From: Lachnospiraceae bacterium
GTDB lineage: Bacteria > Bacillota > Clostridia > Lachnospirales > Lachnospiraceae
DNA: 64,000 bases
Assembly: GCA_015057635.1 (NCBI GenBank)
Contig: SVEB01000090.1
Span: 17,272-81,271 of the forward strand
Direction of reading: 5' to 3'
The notes beneath the pieces are model-generated. The model worked only from the letters and a program-made list of their open reading frames with translations. It was not told the origin of the DNA and searched no databases. Below are positions 45,222 to 55,013 of this stretch, in pieces. The translations under genes and the position numbers were made by a program. How positions within the stretch are numbered: position 1 is the first letter of the stretch; each line of letters starts with the position of its first letter.

Positions 45222-48200
45222 ATGATGAATTTTACCCATTTGCATGTCCATACGGAGTATAGCTTGTTGGATGGATCGGGGAAGATCAAGGAAATGGTTA
45301 TGCGGGCGAAAGAGCTTGGCATGGACAGTCTGGCGATTACGGACCATGGGGTTATGTATGGTGCGATTGATTTTTACCGGGCGTGTCTTTCGGAGGGGAT
45401 TAAGCCGATCCTTGGGTGTGAGGTGTATGTGGCACCGAATTCCCGATTTGATAAGGAAGGCGGGACCAGCGAGGACCGGTATTATCATTTGATTTTGTTG
45501 GCTGAGAATAATGTTGGATACCAGAACCTGGTTAAGATTGTTTCTAAGGGGTTCACGGAAGGGTTTTATTATAAGCCTCGCGTGGATTATGAGGTTCTTA
45601 AGCAATATAGTGAAGGGATTATCGCGCTTTCTGCCTGCTTAGCGGGTGAGGTTGCGAGTAATTTAAGAAAAGGGTTCTATGAGGAAGCGAAGAGCTCAGC
45701 CTTAAAGCTACAGAGCGTGTTCGGAAAGGATAATTTCTTCTTGGAGCTTCAGGATCATGGATATCCGGAACAGCAGACGGTGAATCAGGGGCTGATCCGC
45801 ATGAGCGCGGAGACCGGGATTCCACTTGTGGCAACGAATGACGTTCACTATACGTTTGACACTGACGTGATTCCGCACGATATCTTACTGTGTATTCAGA
45901 CACAGAGGAAGGTGGCGGATGAGGATCGTATGCGGTATGAGGGCGGTCAGTTCTACTTAAAGTCTCCGGAAGAGATGTACGAGCTGTTCCCTTATGCGAA
46001 AGAGGCTCTTGAGAATACCCATAAGATTGCAGAACGCTGTCAGGTGGAGATTGAGTTTGGACATTATAAGCTGCCAAAATATGATGTGCCGGATGGATAT
46101 ACGGCATGGGAGTATTTACAGAAGATCTGTAAGGAAGGGTTAGAACGTCGTTACGGAAATCCCGGAGAGGAGTTAAAGGAACGCCTTTCTTATGAGCTGA
46201 ATACGATTAAGGATATGGGATTCGTGGATTATTTCTTAATTGTATGGGACTTTATTAAGTATGCAAGGGATAACGGGATCGCTGTTGGTCCGGGACGAGG
46301 CAGTGCGGCCGGAAGTATTGTTTCTTACTGTCTTGGCATTACGAATATTGATCCGATTAAGTATAGCCTGTTATTCGAACGTTTCTTAAATCCGGAACGT
46401 CTTACGATGCCCGATATCGATATCGACTTCTGTTTTGAAAGAAGACAGGAAGTGATCGATTATGTTGTGAGAAAGTACGGCGCTGACCGAGTGGTGCAGA
46501 TCGTAACGTTCGGTACGATGGCGGCGCGTGGTGTAATAAGAGACGTGGCACGTGCGCTTGATATGCCATATGCGCAGGCAGATTCGGTTGCGAAGATGAT
46601 TCCGACCGAACTTGGCATCACGATTGATAAGGCGCTTACGATGAATCCGGACCTTAAGAAGCTTTATGAAAACGATGAGAGCATTAAGTATCTGATCGAT
46701 ATGGCAAGACGTCTTGAGGGTCTTCCTAGACATACGTCGATGCATGCGGCGGGCGTTGTTATCAGTAATGCGCCGGCGGATGAGTATGTGCCGTTATCGA
46801 AGTCTTCGGAAGATACGATCACGACACAGTTCACAATGACGACGTTAGAGGAATTAGGTCTGTTAAAGATGGACTTCTTAGGTCTTCGTACGTTAACGGT
46901 TATTCAGAATGCAGTGGATATCGTGAACCGGGAACGCAAGAAGAAGGGTGAAGAGCTGCTTGTGATCGATGAGATTGATTATGAGGACCGTAATGTATTA
47001 GAGCTGATCGGCTCCGGTAAGACGGAAGGTATCTTCCAGTTAGAAAGTGCCGGGATGAAGAACTTCATGAAGGAGTTAAAGCCTCAGAATTTAGAAGATA
47101 TCATCGCCGGAATCTCGCTTTATCGTCCGGGTCCGATGGATTTCATTCCGAAATATATCAAAGGTAAGAATGAATCCGGCAGCATTGCATATGAATGTCC
47201 GCAGTTAGAGCCGATCTTAGCTCCGACCTATGGCTGTATCGTGTATCAGGAACAGGTTATGCAGATCGTTCGTGAGCTTGCCGGATACAGCTTTGGACGA
47301 AGCGATTTGGTACGTCGTGCGATGTCGAAAAAGAAGGCGTCCGTTATGGAGAAGGAACGACAGAACTTCGTATACGGTAATGCAGAGGAGAATGTTCCTG
47401 GATGTATCGCAAATGGCATTCCGGAAGCAGTGGCAAACCATATTTATGATGAAATGACGGATTTCGCGAAGTATGCGTTTAATAAGTCCCATGCGGCAGC
47501 ATATGCGGTTGTTTCTTATCAGACCGCGTATTTAAAATGCTATTATCCGGTAGAATATATGGCGGCTCTTATGACTTCTGTGATTGATAATCCGGGAAAA
47601 GTGGCAGAATATATTTATACTTGTCGTAAGATGGGGATTCAGATCCTTCCTCCGGATATTAACGAAGGAAATGCAAACTTTACAGTAAGCGGCGGCAATA
47701 TCCGTTATGGTCTGTCAGCCATCAAAGGATTAGGACGCCCGGTAATCGATGCGATCGCGAAGGAGTTAGAGGCGAACGGAAGATTTACAAGCTTAAAGGA
47801 TGTAGCAGAGAGACTTTCCGGCAAGGAAGTGAATAAGAGAACAATCGAAAGCTTTATCAAGGCCGGAGCCTTTGACAGCATTCCGGGAACGAGAAAGCAG
47901 CTGATGCAGATTTATGTTTCGGTGCTCGACGGTGTGAACCAGGAGAGAAAGAAGGCAATCACCGGTCAGATGACGCTATTTGATTTTGCTGGAGAAGAGG
48001 AAAAAGAGGATTACGATTATCAGCTTCCGAATGTAGGTGAGTTTAGCAAGGAAGAGTTATTAGCATTCGAAAAAGAAGTGCTCGGCATCTATGTCAGCGG
48101 TCATCCATTAGAAGATTTTGAAGAAATGATGGATAAGAATGCGACGGTAAAGACAACCGACTTCGTATTAGATGAGGAAGGTCATGTGAAGGTGAATGAT

Positions 48201-48704
48201 GGCAGGATGGAAGTGATCGGTGGCATGATCACATCGAAGACTCTTAAGACGACCAGAACGAATTCCGTCATGGCATTTATCACATTAGAAGATTTATTCG
48301 GGACAATCGAGATCATCATTTTCCCAAGGGATTATGAGAAGTTTAAATATTCTCTTGAAATTGACAGCAAGGTATTTATCAGAGGCCGTGTTGCCGTGGA
48401 AGAGGATAAGCCGGCTAAGATGATCTGTTCGGAAATCATTCCATTCACATCCATGCCAAAGGAATTGTGGATAAAGTATAAAGACATTGCTTCTTTTGTG
48501 GAAAACGAAAAGGAATTATATCAGACGCTTCTTGATTACGATGGCAATGATACGGTGGTCATCTATTGCGAAAGTGAAAAAGCAGTAAAGAGATTGCCAA
48601 AAAGCAAGAATGTAATAGCAAATAATGAACTTCTTTCGAAACTTCGCGAAAAATATGGCGATGGAAATATAAGAGTAGTGGAAAAGCCTATTGAAAAAAG
48701 GTAA
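45222..48704 (+). CDS. dnaE: DNA polymerase III subunit alpha
   Basis: The 1160-residue protein has an N-terminal PHP domain (HLHVHTEYSLLDG, 6-18; ITDHG), the polymerase active-site block PDIDIDF (~397-403), a YQEQVMQI segment, a helix-hairpin-helix region (~830) and a C-terminal OB fold (~1010-1090). It is DnaE1-type by length and lacks the PolC exonuclease insertion. In Clostridia DnaE works beside PolC in replication. It is followed by pfkA, a neighbour also seen in many Firmicutes. Confidence 0.96.
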   Translation: MMNFTHLHVHTEYSLLDGSGKIKEMVMRAKELGMDSLAITDHGVMYGAIDFYRACLSEGIKPILGCEVYVAPNSRFDKEGGTSEDRYYHLILLAENNVGYQNLVKIVSKGFTEGFYYKPRVDYEVLKQYSEGIIALSACLAGEVASNLRKGFYEEAKSSALKLQSVFGKDNFFLELQDHGYPEQQTVNQGLIRMSAETGIPLVATNDVHYTFDTDVIPHDILLCIQTQRKVADEDRMRYEGGQFYLKSPEEMYELFPYAKEALENTHKIAERCQVEIEFGHYKLPKYDVPDGYTAWEYLQKICKEGLERRYGNPGEELKERLSYELNTIKDMGFVDYFLIVWDFIKYARDNGIAVGPGRGSAAGSIVSYCLGITNIDPIKYSLLFERFLNPERLTMPDIDIDFCFERRQEVIDYVVRKYGADRVVQIVTFGTMAARGVIRDVARALDMPYAQADSVAKMIPTELGITIDKALTMNPDLKKLYENDESIKYLIDMARRLEGLPRHTSMHAAGVVISNAPADEYVPLSKSSEDTITTQFTMTTLEELGLLKMDFLGLRTLTVIQNAVDIVNRERKKKGEELLVIDEIDYEDRNVLELIGSGKTEGIFQLESAGMKNFMKELKPQNLEDIIAGISLYRPGPMDFIPKYIKGKNESGSIAYECPQLEPILAPTYGCIVYQEQVMQIVRELAGYSFGRSDLVRRAMSKKKASVMEKERQNFVYGNAEENVPGCIANGIPEAVANHIYDEMTDFAKYAFNKSHAAAYAVVSYQTAYLKCYYPVEYMAALMTSVIDNPGKVAEYIYTCRKMGIQILPPDINEGNANFTVSGGNIRYGLSAIKGLGRPVIDAIAKELEANGRFTSLKDVAERLSGKEVNKRTIESFIKAGAFDSIPGTRKQLMQIYVSVLDGVNQERKKAITGQMTLFDFAGEEEKEDYDYQLPNVGEFSKEELLAFEKEVLGIYVSGHPLEDFEEMMDKNATVKTTDFVLDEEGHVKVNDGRMEVIGGMITSKTLKTTRTNSVMAFITLEDLFGTIEIIIFPRDYEKFKYSLEIDSKVFIRGRVAVEEDKPAKMICSEIIPFTSMPKELWIKYKDIASFVENEKELYQTLLDYDGNDTVVIYCESEKAVKRLPKSKNVIANNELLSKLREKYGDGNIRVVEKPIEKR

Positions 48705-48819
48705 AAAATAGATTAAAATACTAATAGTTGTAAGTTTCGTATTTTTTTGTTGTAAGTATTATAATGTCAAAATTTATGACGATATTAATTCAACGTCTAA
48801 TTTCCCTGGAGGTAGCATT

Positions 48820-49809
48820 ATGACAAAAGCGGACGATAAAAAAGCAGTAAAGACAATTGGGGTCTTAACAAGCGGCGGCGATGCGCCGGGCATGAATGCG
48901 GCAATCCGTGCAGTGGTACGGACCGCGCTTGCCAATGGATTGAAGGTAAAGGGGATTTGCAGGGGATATACTGGATTACTCGAAGAAGACATTATCGATA
49001 TGGACGCAAAATCGGTAGCTGACATTATCCAGAGAGGCGGTACTATATTATATACCGCAAGATGTCCGGAATTCATGACGAAGGAAGGGCAGGATAAAGG
49101 TGCAGCGGTATGTAAGAAACATGGGATTGATGGTCTGGTTGTCATCGGTGGTGACGGTTCTTTCCAGGGTGCCAAGCAGCTTGCTGCAAGAGGCATTAAC
49201 ACAGTTGGCATTCCGGGAACGATTGACTTGGATATTGCCTGTACGGAATACACGATCGGTTTTGATACCGCGGTAAACACCGCAATGGAGGCAATCGATA
49301 AGGTGCGTGATACGTCAACTTCTCATGAACGTTGTTCCATTATTGAGGTTATGGGACGAAATGCCGGTTATATCGCGCTCTGGTGCGGCATTGCCAACGG
49401 TGCGGAAGATATTCTGACAACCGAGCGTTACGACCATAATGAGGATCGCATTATTAAGAATATTATCGAGAAACGGAATATCGGCAAGAAACATCATATT
49501 ATCGTCAATGCAGAAGGAATCGGCGATTCCTATGGCATGGCAAAACGAATTCAGGCAGCCACCGGCATGGAGACAAGAGCGACGATCATCGGTCATATCC
49601 AGCGTGGCGGCAGCCCGACCTGCAAGGACCGTGTATATGCTTCTGCTATGGGAGCAAAAGCGGTGGACATCCTCTGTCATGGCGGCAGCAACCGTGTTGT
49701 TGCCTATAAGCATGGTGAGTTCGTTGATTTCGATATCAATGAGGCGCTTGTCATGAAGAAAGGCTTAGATAACTATTTATATGAGATGTCTAAGAAACTT
49801 TCCAGATAA
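48820..49809 (+). CDS. pfkA: ATP-dependent 6-phosphofructokinase
   Basis: The 329-residue protein has TSGGDAPGMNAAIR, the ATP site GGDGSFQGA (~110, the Gly form typical of ATP users), the catalytic block PGTIDLDIACTEYTIGFDTA (~132) and GHIQRGGSPT (~258). Most PfkA proteins read TIDND; here the Asn between the two aspartates is Leu, while both aspartates remain. It commits fructose-6-phosphate to glycolysis. It has its own gap and promoter region after dnaE and an aggag ribosome site. Confidence 0.95.
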   Translation: MTKADDKKAVKTIGVLTSGGDAPGMNAAIRAVVRTALANGLKVKGICRGYTGLLEEDIIDMDAKSVADIIQRGGTILYTARCPEFMTKEGQDKGAAVCKKHGIDGLVVIGGDGSFQGAKQLAARGINTVGIPGTIDLDIACTEYTIGFDTAVNTAMEAIDKVRDTSTSHERCSIIEVMGRNAGYIALWCGIANGAEDILTTERYDHNEDRIIKNIIEKRNIGKKHHIIVNAEGIGDSYGMAKRIQAATGMETRATIIGHIQRGGSPTCKDRVYASAMGAKAVDILCHGGSNRVVAYKHGEFVDFDINEALVMKKGLDNYLYEMSKKLSR

Positions 49810-49899
49810 TAAGAAAGTATCGTAAGACATTTTAAGCGCAGATTGTTTTTCGGCGAAAGAAATCTTTTTAGCGCGATGCTGAAGGAAAAGTAGAAATAA

Positions 49900-49966
49900 G
49901 AAATCATCTGGTTTTCGTCTGAATGCCTGAATAGGCAGTCTCAGACAGAACTGGATGGTTTTTTTA
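49900..49966 (+). terminator. pfkA terminator
   Basis: The long imperfect hairpin from aaatcatctggtt to aactggatggttttttt, with an inner gcctgaataggc, ends in seven T. Confidence 0.7.
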
Positions 49967-50073
49967 TTGGATGAAGAAGTTTCATTAAGAGTCGGGTACT
50001 TCGCTTGGTGCTTGACATCTTCGATATAATGAAATGGTAAATACTGTGTTTGTACAGAAAGGAAAGGTGAGGA

Positions 50074-51825
50074 ATGAACAAACGGGGGAAAAAGTTTTTA
50101 TCTTATTATAAGCCTTATATGGGGCTTTTTATTGCAGATATGATCTGCGCTTTAATGGCAGCCGGAATCACGTTGATCTATCCGTTGATCGTGCGCTATA
50201 TCACGAATACGGTGCTTGTTGAATATGAGATCGGCGCCGCGGTTTCTATCATCTTAAAGCTTGTGGCAGTGCTGGTCGGACTTGCCCTTTTAGAGCTGTT
50301 CTGTAATTTCTTTATTGCCTATAAAGGGCATATTATGGGGGCAAAGATGGAATATGATATGCGAAATGAGATTTTCGCACATTTTCAGAAACTGTCCTTT
50401 AACTATTATGACAATCAGAAGACCGGGCTTTTGATGACCCGTATCACAAATGACTTATTTGATATTACGGAATTATGTCACCATGGTCCGGAAGATATCG
50501 TGATATCCATTATCAAATTCATCGGTGCATTTGTGATTCTGATCCGCATTAACTGGAAGCTGACACTGATTCTGTTTACGTTCATTCCGATCATGTTTGT
50601 ATTCGCTTATATGATGAAGGGAAAAATGAACCGTGCTTTCCGCAAGAACCGTGAGAATATCGCGGAGATCAATGCCGGCATTGAAGACAATCTGTCCGGA
50701 ATCCGTGTGGTGAAGTCATTTGCAAATGAAGACAAGGAATTAGAGAAGTTCCGTGTGAACAACCAGCGTTTTGTAGACAGCAAAAGCCGTGCTTACTGGC
50801 AGATGGCGACATTTCACTCCGGTCTTGGATTCTTCACATCCATGATCAATGTAGCAGTAATCGCAGGCGGGGGTCTGTTGATTGCAAGAGGCGGGATCAA
50901 GTTAAGCGATCTTCTGACTTTCCTTTTATATGTGAACAATATCATTGAACCAGTCAGAAAGTTAATCAACTTTACGGAGCAGTTCCAGAACGGCATCACC
51001 GGTTTCTCCAGATTTATGGAAGTATTGGAGACCGAGCCTGATATCGTGGATGCGCCGGATGCAAAGCCGTTAGAGAATGTAAAAGGGGATATTGAGTTTC
51101 ACGACGTATCCTTTAAGTATGAAGAAGGACTCGATGAAGTATTCCGTGATATTAATCTAAAGGTGCCGGCGGGGGATTATGTGGCGCTTGTAGGATCTTC
51201 CGGTGTCGGGAAGTCCACGATGTGCAGTCTGATCCCAAGATTTTATGAGGCATCGAACGGAACGATCACCATTGATGGAATTGATATCAAGAAGATCACG
51301 TTACAGTCCCTTCGCCAGAACATCGGCATTGTACAACAGGATGTCTATCTGTTTGCCGGAACGGTAGCCGATAATATCCGTTATGGAAAACCAGGATGTA
51401 CAATGGAAGAAGTAATTGAAGCGGCGAAAAATGCCAATGCTCATGAATTCATTATGGAACTTCCAAATGGATACGACACCTATATCGGCCAGCGAGGCGT
51501 TAAGCTGTCCGGTGGTCAGAAGCAGCGTTTAAGCATTGCAAGGGTATTCTTAAAGAATCCTCCAATTCTGATTTTCGACGAGGCTACTTCAGCTCTTGAT
51601 AATGAGAGTGAAAAAGTAGTGCAGGAATCCTTAGAGAAATTAGCAAAGAACCGCACGACTTTCGTAATCGCCCACCGTCTTTCTACCATCCGAAACGCAA
51701 AGAACATTCTTGTTCTGACCGAAGATGGAATTAAAGAGCAGGGAACTCATGCGGATCTGCTTAAGAAGGATGGCATCTATGCCGGCCTTTACAAACTGAC
51801 ATACGGAACGGAGCTTGCTGTATAG
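50074..51825 (+). CDS. ABC exporter, fused membrane and ATPase domains
   Basis: The 583-residue protein has six membrane helices in residues ~15-310 and an ATPase domain with Walker A GSSGVGKST (~374), signature LSGGQKQR (~478) and Walker B ILIFDEATSALD (~499). It is an MsbA/LmrA-type half-transporter that works as a dimer; the substrate is unknown. It is a single-gene unit with a strong gaaaggaaagg site. Element B begins 10 bp after its stop. Confidence 0.92.
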   Translation: MNKRGKKFLSYYKPYMGLFIADMICALMAAGITLIYPLIVRYITNTVLVEYEIGAAVSIILKLVAVLVGLALLELFCNFFIAYKGHIMGAKMEYDMRNEIFAHFQKLSFNYYDNQKTGLLMTRITNDLFDITELCHHGPEDIVISIIKFIGAFVILIRINWKLTLILFTFIPIMFVFAYMMKGKMNRAFRKNRENIAEINAGIEDNLSGIRVVKSFANEDKELEKFRVNNQRFVDSKSRAYWQMATFHSGLGFFTSMINVAVIAGGGLLIARGGIKLSDLLTFLLYVNNIIEPVRKLINFTEQFQNGITGFSRFMEVLETEPDIVDAPDAKPLENVKGDIEFHDVSFKYEEGLDEVFRDINLKVPAGDYVALVGSSGVGKSTMCSLIPRFYEASNGTITIDGIDIKKITLQSLRQNIGIVQQDVYLFAGTVADNIRYGKPGCTMEEVIEAAKNANAHEFIMELPNGYDTYIGQRGVKLSGGQKQRLSIARVFLKNPPILIFDEATSALDNESEKVVQESLEKLAKNRTTFVIAHRLSTIRNAKNILVLTEDGIKEQGTHADLLKKDGIYAGLYKLTYGTELAV

Positions 51826-51835
51826 TGAGTGGTAC

Positions 51836-52047
51836 GGGGCTATGAGACTATGAGCGCGTGGACCCTGGCACATTATGTTTCCCGGATGTCCGGCTCATGA
51901 CGAACAAAAAGCGATTGATTCTTTCGATAGCAGACAGTGCTTTCCTGTCTGATAGCTGGAGAATCAATCGCTTTTTGTCCGCTCATGCGGCCGAACATCG
52001 GGAAACATAATGTGCCAGGGCCCGCACTCTCATAGTGTCACAGCCCC
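51836..52047. repeat. Interrupted palindrome B of the three-copy structured family
   Basis: It is a 212-nt element. A basal imperfect stem (ggggctatgag... with ...cacagcccc) leads to a perfect 22-bp stem (51863-51884 with 51999-52020), the conserved module (here in inverted orientation: atgtccggctcatg... with ...ggccgaacat), a perfect 19-bp inner stem (51904-51922 with 51960-51978) and the apical atagcagacag...ctgtctgatag. A t6 run follows at 52048-52053, so the whole element also reads as a terminator for the ABC gene. None of its stems shares sequence with those of A or C. Confidence 0.88.
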
Positions 52048-52122
52048 TTTTTTCTAAATGGTTCATTTTGCTGTGTGGTTAGAAAGGGCATTTCAGGCGT
52101 CTTTCCGTTTGGTGGAAAATCG

Positions 52123-52151
52123 TTGATTTTAGCCATTCCCGGTGGTATGAT
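52123..52151 (+). promoter_or_regulatory. tex promoter
   Basis: TTGATT (52123-52128), a 17-bp spacer and TATGAT (52146-52151), ~58 nt ahead of the tex ATG. Confidence 0.65.
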
Positions 52152-52208
52152 AGAGGTTGAAATACGGCGGCAGGACAGCGGCCAGTTAGAAAGTTTGAGG
52201 AGTTAATA

Positions 52209-54578
52209 ATGAATATATTAGAACAGTTAAAGGATGAGCTCGGGATTCGCTTAGAGCAGGCGGAAGCAGCTGTAAGATTAATCGACGAAGGCAACACAAT
52301 TCCTTTTATTGCCCGTTACCGTAAAGAAGTGACAGGATCATTAGATGATGAAGTGCTTCGTAACTTGAATGAAAGACTCGTATATTTAAGAAACCTTGAA
52401 GATAGAAAAGCGACCGTATTAGCAAGCATCGAGGAACAGGGCAAGCTTACGGACAAGCTTAAGAAAGCGATCGTGGAAGCGACAACTCTTGTAGTGGTAG
52501 AAGATTTATATCGTCCATACCGTCCAAAGAGAAGAACAAGAGCGACCATCGCGAAGGAAAAAGGCTTAGAAGGCTTGGCGGAATATATCTTAGAACAGAA
52601 TGCCACATCTCCTGTATTAGAAGAGGCAGAAAAGTATGTTTGTGCGGAAAAGGAAGTAAAGAACGCGCAGGATGCCATAAATGGTGCAATGGACATCATC
52701 GCAGAATCCATTTCCGATAATGCCGAATACAGAAGCTATATCCGTCGTGTGACAGGAGAAGAAGGAACGATCAGCTCTTCTGTTAAGGATGAGAATGCGG
52801 AATCTGTTTATGAGATGTACTACAAATTTGAACAGAAGATCAGCACGATCGCGGCTCATCGTATCTTAGCTCTGAACCGTGGTGAAAATGAGAAAGTCAT
52901 TACAGTAAAGATCAATGCTCCTGTGGATGCGATCCTTCTTTACTTAGAAAAACGTGTGATCACTGGCAATAATGTCTATACTGCAGATATTTTAAAGAAA
53001 GCCGTTCAGGACAGCTATGATCGTCTGATCGCTCCGGCAATTGAACGTGAAATCCGTAATGACTTAACTGAAAAAGCGGAAGACAGCGCAATGAAAGTAT
53101 TCGGAAAGAACTTAACGAAACTTTTAATGTCCCCTCCAATCCGTGGACAGGTTGTATTAGGATGGGATCCTGCATTCCGTACCGGCTGTAAGCTTGCAGT
53201 AGTAGATGAGACAGGAAAAGTATTAGATACGACTGTCATTTATCCGACTGCTCCACAGAACAAGGTAGAAGAATCGAAAAAGATCGTAAAAGACTTAATT
53301 GAAAAATACAATATTACGCTTATCTCTGTCGGAAATGGTACAGCATGCCGTGAATCCGAACAGGTAATCGTGGAATTATTAAAAGAGATCGACCGTCCGG
53401 TTCAGTATATCATCGTTTCTGAAGCAGGTGCTTCTGTATACTCCGCAAGCAAGCTTGCAACAGAAGAGTTCCCGAATTTTGATGTAGGCCAGAGAAGTGC
53501 GGCATCCATCGCAAGACGTCTTCAGGATCCGCTTGCGGAATTAGTTAAGATCGATCCAAAGTCAATCGGTGTCGGCCAGTATCAGCATGATATGAACCAG
53601 AAGAAGTTAACCGAAAGCTTAAATGCAGTCGTAGAAGACTGTGTAAATAAAGTTGGTGTTGATCTAAATACGGCATCTGCATCCTTACTTGAATACATTT
53701 CCGGTATCTCTAAGACAATCGCGAAGAACATTGTATCTTATAGAGAAGAGAATGGCCGTTTTACAAGCCGCAAGCAGTTATTAAAGGTAACAAAGCTTGG
53801 TCCTAAGGCATATGAACAGTGTGCCGGTTTCTTACGAATCCATGAAGGGGACAACCCACTTGATGACACAAGTGTGCATCCGGAATCTTACGTGGCAGCT
53901 GAAAAGCTGTTAGCAAGCTTAGGTTACACAACTGCAGATATCAAGGAAGTACAGAGACAGCAGCGTGAAGCGACTGAAATCGCAGAAAAGGCAGCAAAGA
54001 CTTCGGTTAAGAGAAACCGTATGAAACAGAGTGAAAAAGGCATTTATGTAAAGAAAACCGGAACTGCATTGGGCAATGCTTTATTTAGTGCAATGGAACA
54101 GGAGAAAGAAGGCGGCGCTTCTGTCGTATCCAAGACAGACATTGAAGATTCAGCAGTTTCTTTAGAAGGTTTATCGAACTTAGGAAGCAAGATTCCAAAT
54201 AAGAGAAAGCTTGCCGAAGAGCTCGGCATCGGTGAAATCACATTAAATGATATCGTGAAGGAATTAGAAAAGCCAGGCCGTGACCCTCGTGAAGAGATGC
54301 CAAAGCCAATCTTAAGAACTGATGTATTGGATATGAAGGACTTAACAGAAGGCATGATCTTAAAGGGAACTGTCCGTAACGTAATTGACTTCGGTGCATT
54401 TATTGATATCGGTGTTCACCAGGATGGTCTTGTGCATGTATCCCAGATGTCTAAGAACCGCTATGTAAAACATCCGCTTGATGTAGTCAATGTAGGCGAT
54501 GTAGTCGAAGTAAGAGTGTTGAGCGTGGATATCCCAAAAAGAAGGATCCAGTTAAGCATGATCTTAGATAACAAATAG
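52209..54578 (+). CDS. tex: RNA-binding transcription accessory protein Tex
   Basis: The 789-residue protein has the Tex N-terminal helical region (GNTIPFIARYRKEVTGSLDD), a YqgF-like RNase H fold (VVLGWDPAFRTGCKLAVVD, ~315), tandem helix-hairpin-helix motifs (~500-560) and a C-terminal S1 domain (GMILKGTVRNVIDFGAFIDIG, ~714-789). Tex binds RNA and DNA and affects transcription; its mechanism is not fully known. Length and domain order are normal. Confidence 0.96.
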   Translation: MNILEQLKDELGIRLEQAEAAVRLIDEGNTIPFIARYRKEVTGSLDDEVLRNLNERLVYLRNLEDRKATVLASIEEQGKLTDKLKKAIVEATTLVVVEDLYRPYRPKRRTRATIAKEKGLEGLAEYILEQNATSPVLEEAEKYVCAEKEVKNAQDAINGAMDIIAESISDNAEYRSYIRRVTGEEGTISSSVKDENAESVYEMYYKFEQKISTIAAHRILALNRGENEKVITVKINAPVDAILLYLEKRVITGNNVYTADILKKAVQDSYDRLIAPAIEREIRNDLTEKAEDSAMKVFGKNLTKLLMSPPIRGQVVLGWDPAFRTGCKLAVVDETGKVLDTTVIYPTAPQNKVEESKKIVKDLIEKYNITLISVGNGTACRESEQVIVELLKEIDRPVQYIIVSEAGASVYSASKLATEEFPNFDVGQRSAASIARRLQDPLAELVKIDPKSIGVGQYQHDMNQKKLTESLNAVVEDCVNKVGVDLNTASASLLEYISGISKTIAKNIVSYREENGRFTSRKQLLKVTKLGPKAYEQCAGFLRIHEGDNPLDDTSVHPESYVAAEKLLASLGYTTADIKEVQRQQREATEIAEKAAKTSVKRNRMKQSEKGIYVKKTGTALGNALFSAMEQEKEGGASVVSKTDIEDSAVSLEGLSNLGSKIPNKRKLAEELGIGEITLNDIVKELEKPGRDPREEMPKPILRTDVLDMKDLTEGMILKGTVRNVIDFGAFIDIGVHQDGLVHVSQMSKNRYVKHPLDVVNVGDVVEVRVLSVDIPKRRIQLSMILDNK

Positions 54579-54636
54579 ATTGACAGTGAAAGTAAACTGC
54601 GCTACACTATGTAAGTAAAAGGAAATTATAAGGAAA

Positions 54637-54749
54637 TTCTTCGGGGCAGGGTGTAATTCCCGACCGGCGGTTATAGTCCGCGACCGAGTGAAAACTCGCT
54701 GATTTGGTGAAATTCCAATACCGACAGTAAAGTCTGGATGAGAGAAGAA
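54637..54749 (+). promoter_or_regulatory. FMN riboswitch (RFN element)
   Basis: The conserved RFN blocks occur in order: tcttcggggcaggg, aattcccgaccggcgg, agtccgcgac, tggtgaaattccaa and accgacagtaaagtctgga, ending in a gagagaagaa closing strand that pairs with the ttcttc at the start. It binds FMN and would shut off ribU when flavin is plentiful, through the terminator at 54852. Confidence 0.95.
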
Positions 54750-54851
54750 GCTTTAGCATAGAACATGACAGGTATGGTTTTAATATGATGACAGATACTA
54801 TAAAAAAAGTCTGCGTCAGGAATAACCGTCTAACTGCTTAAGTAAACAATC

Positions 54852-54884
54852 AAAGCCCTGAAAGGAAACTTTCAGGGCTTTTTT
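54852..54884 (+). terminator. Terminator of the FMN riboswitch expression platform
   Basis: aaagccctgaaag and ctttcagggctttttt form a 13-bp stem ending in six T, about 100 nt after the aptamer and 130 nt ahead of ribU. Confidence 0.88.
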
Positions 54885-55013
54885 ACATTACAGGGATTAA
54901 AAGCCTGATAGCAAATGCGCACACGAGCTTTTGGGGAAGGGTGACGGTGACTTGTTCTTTGTCTGTAAAGCACCAAGAGGAATTGTCCTTAACAACAAAA
55001 AGGAGAGAATGTT

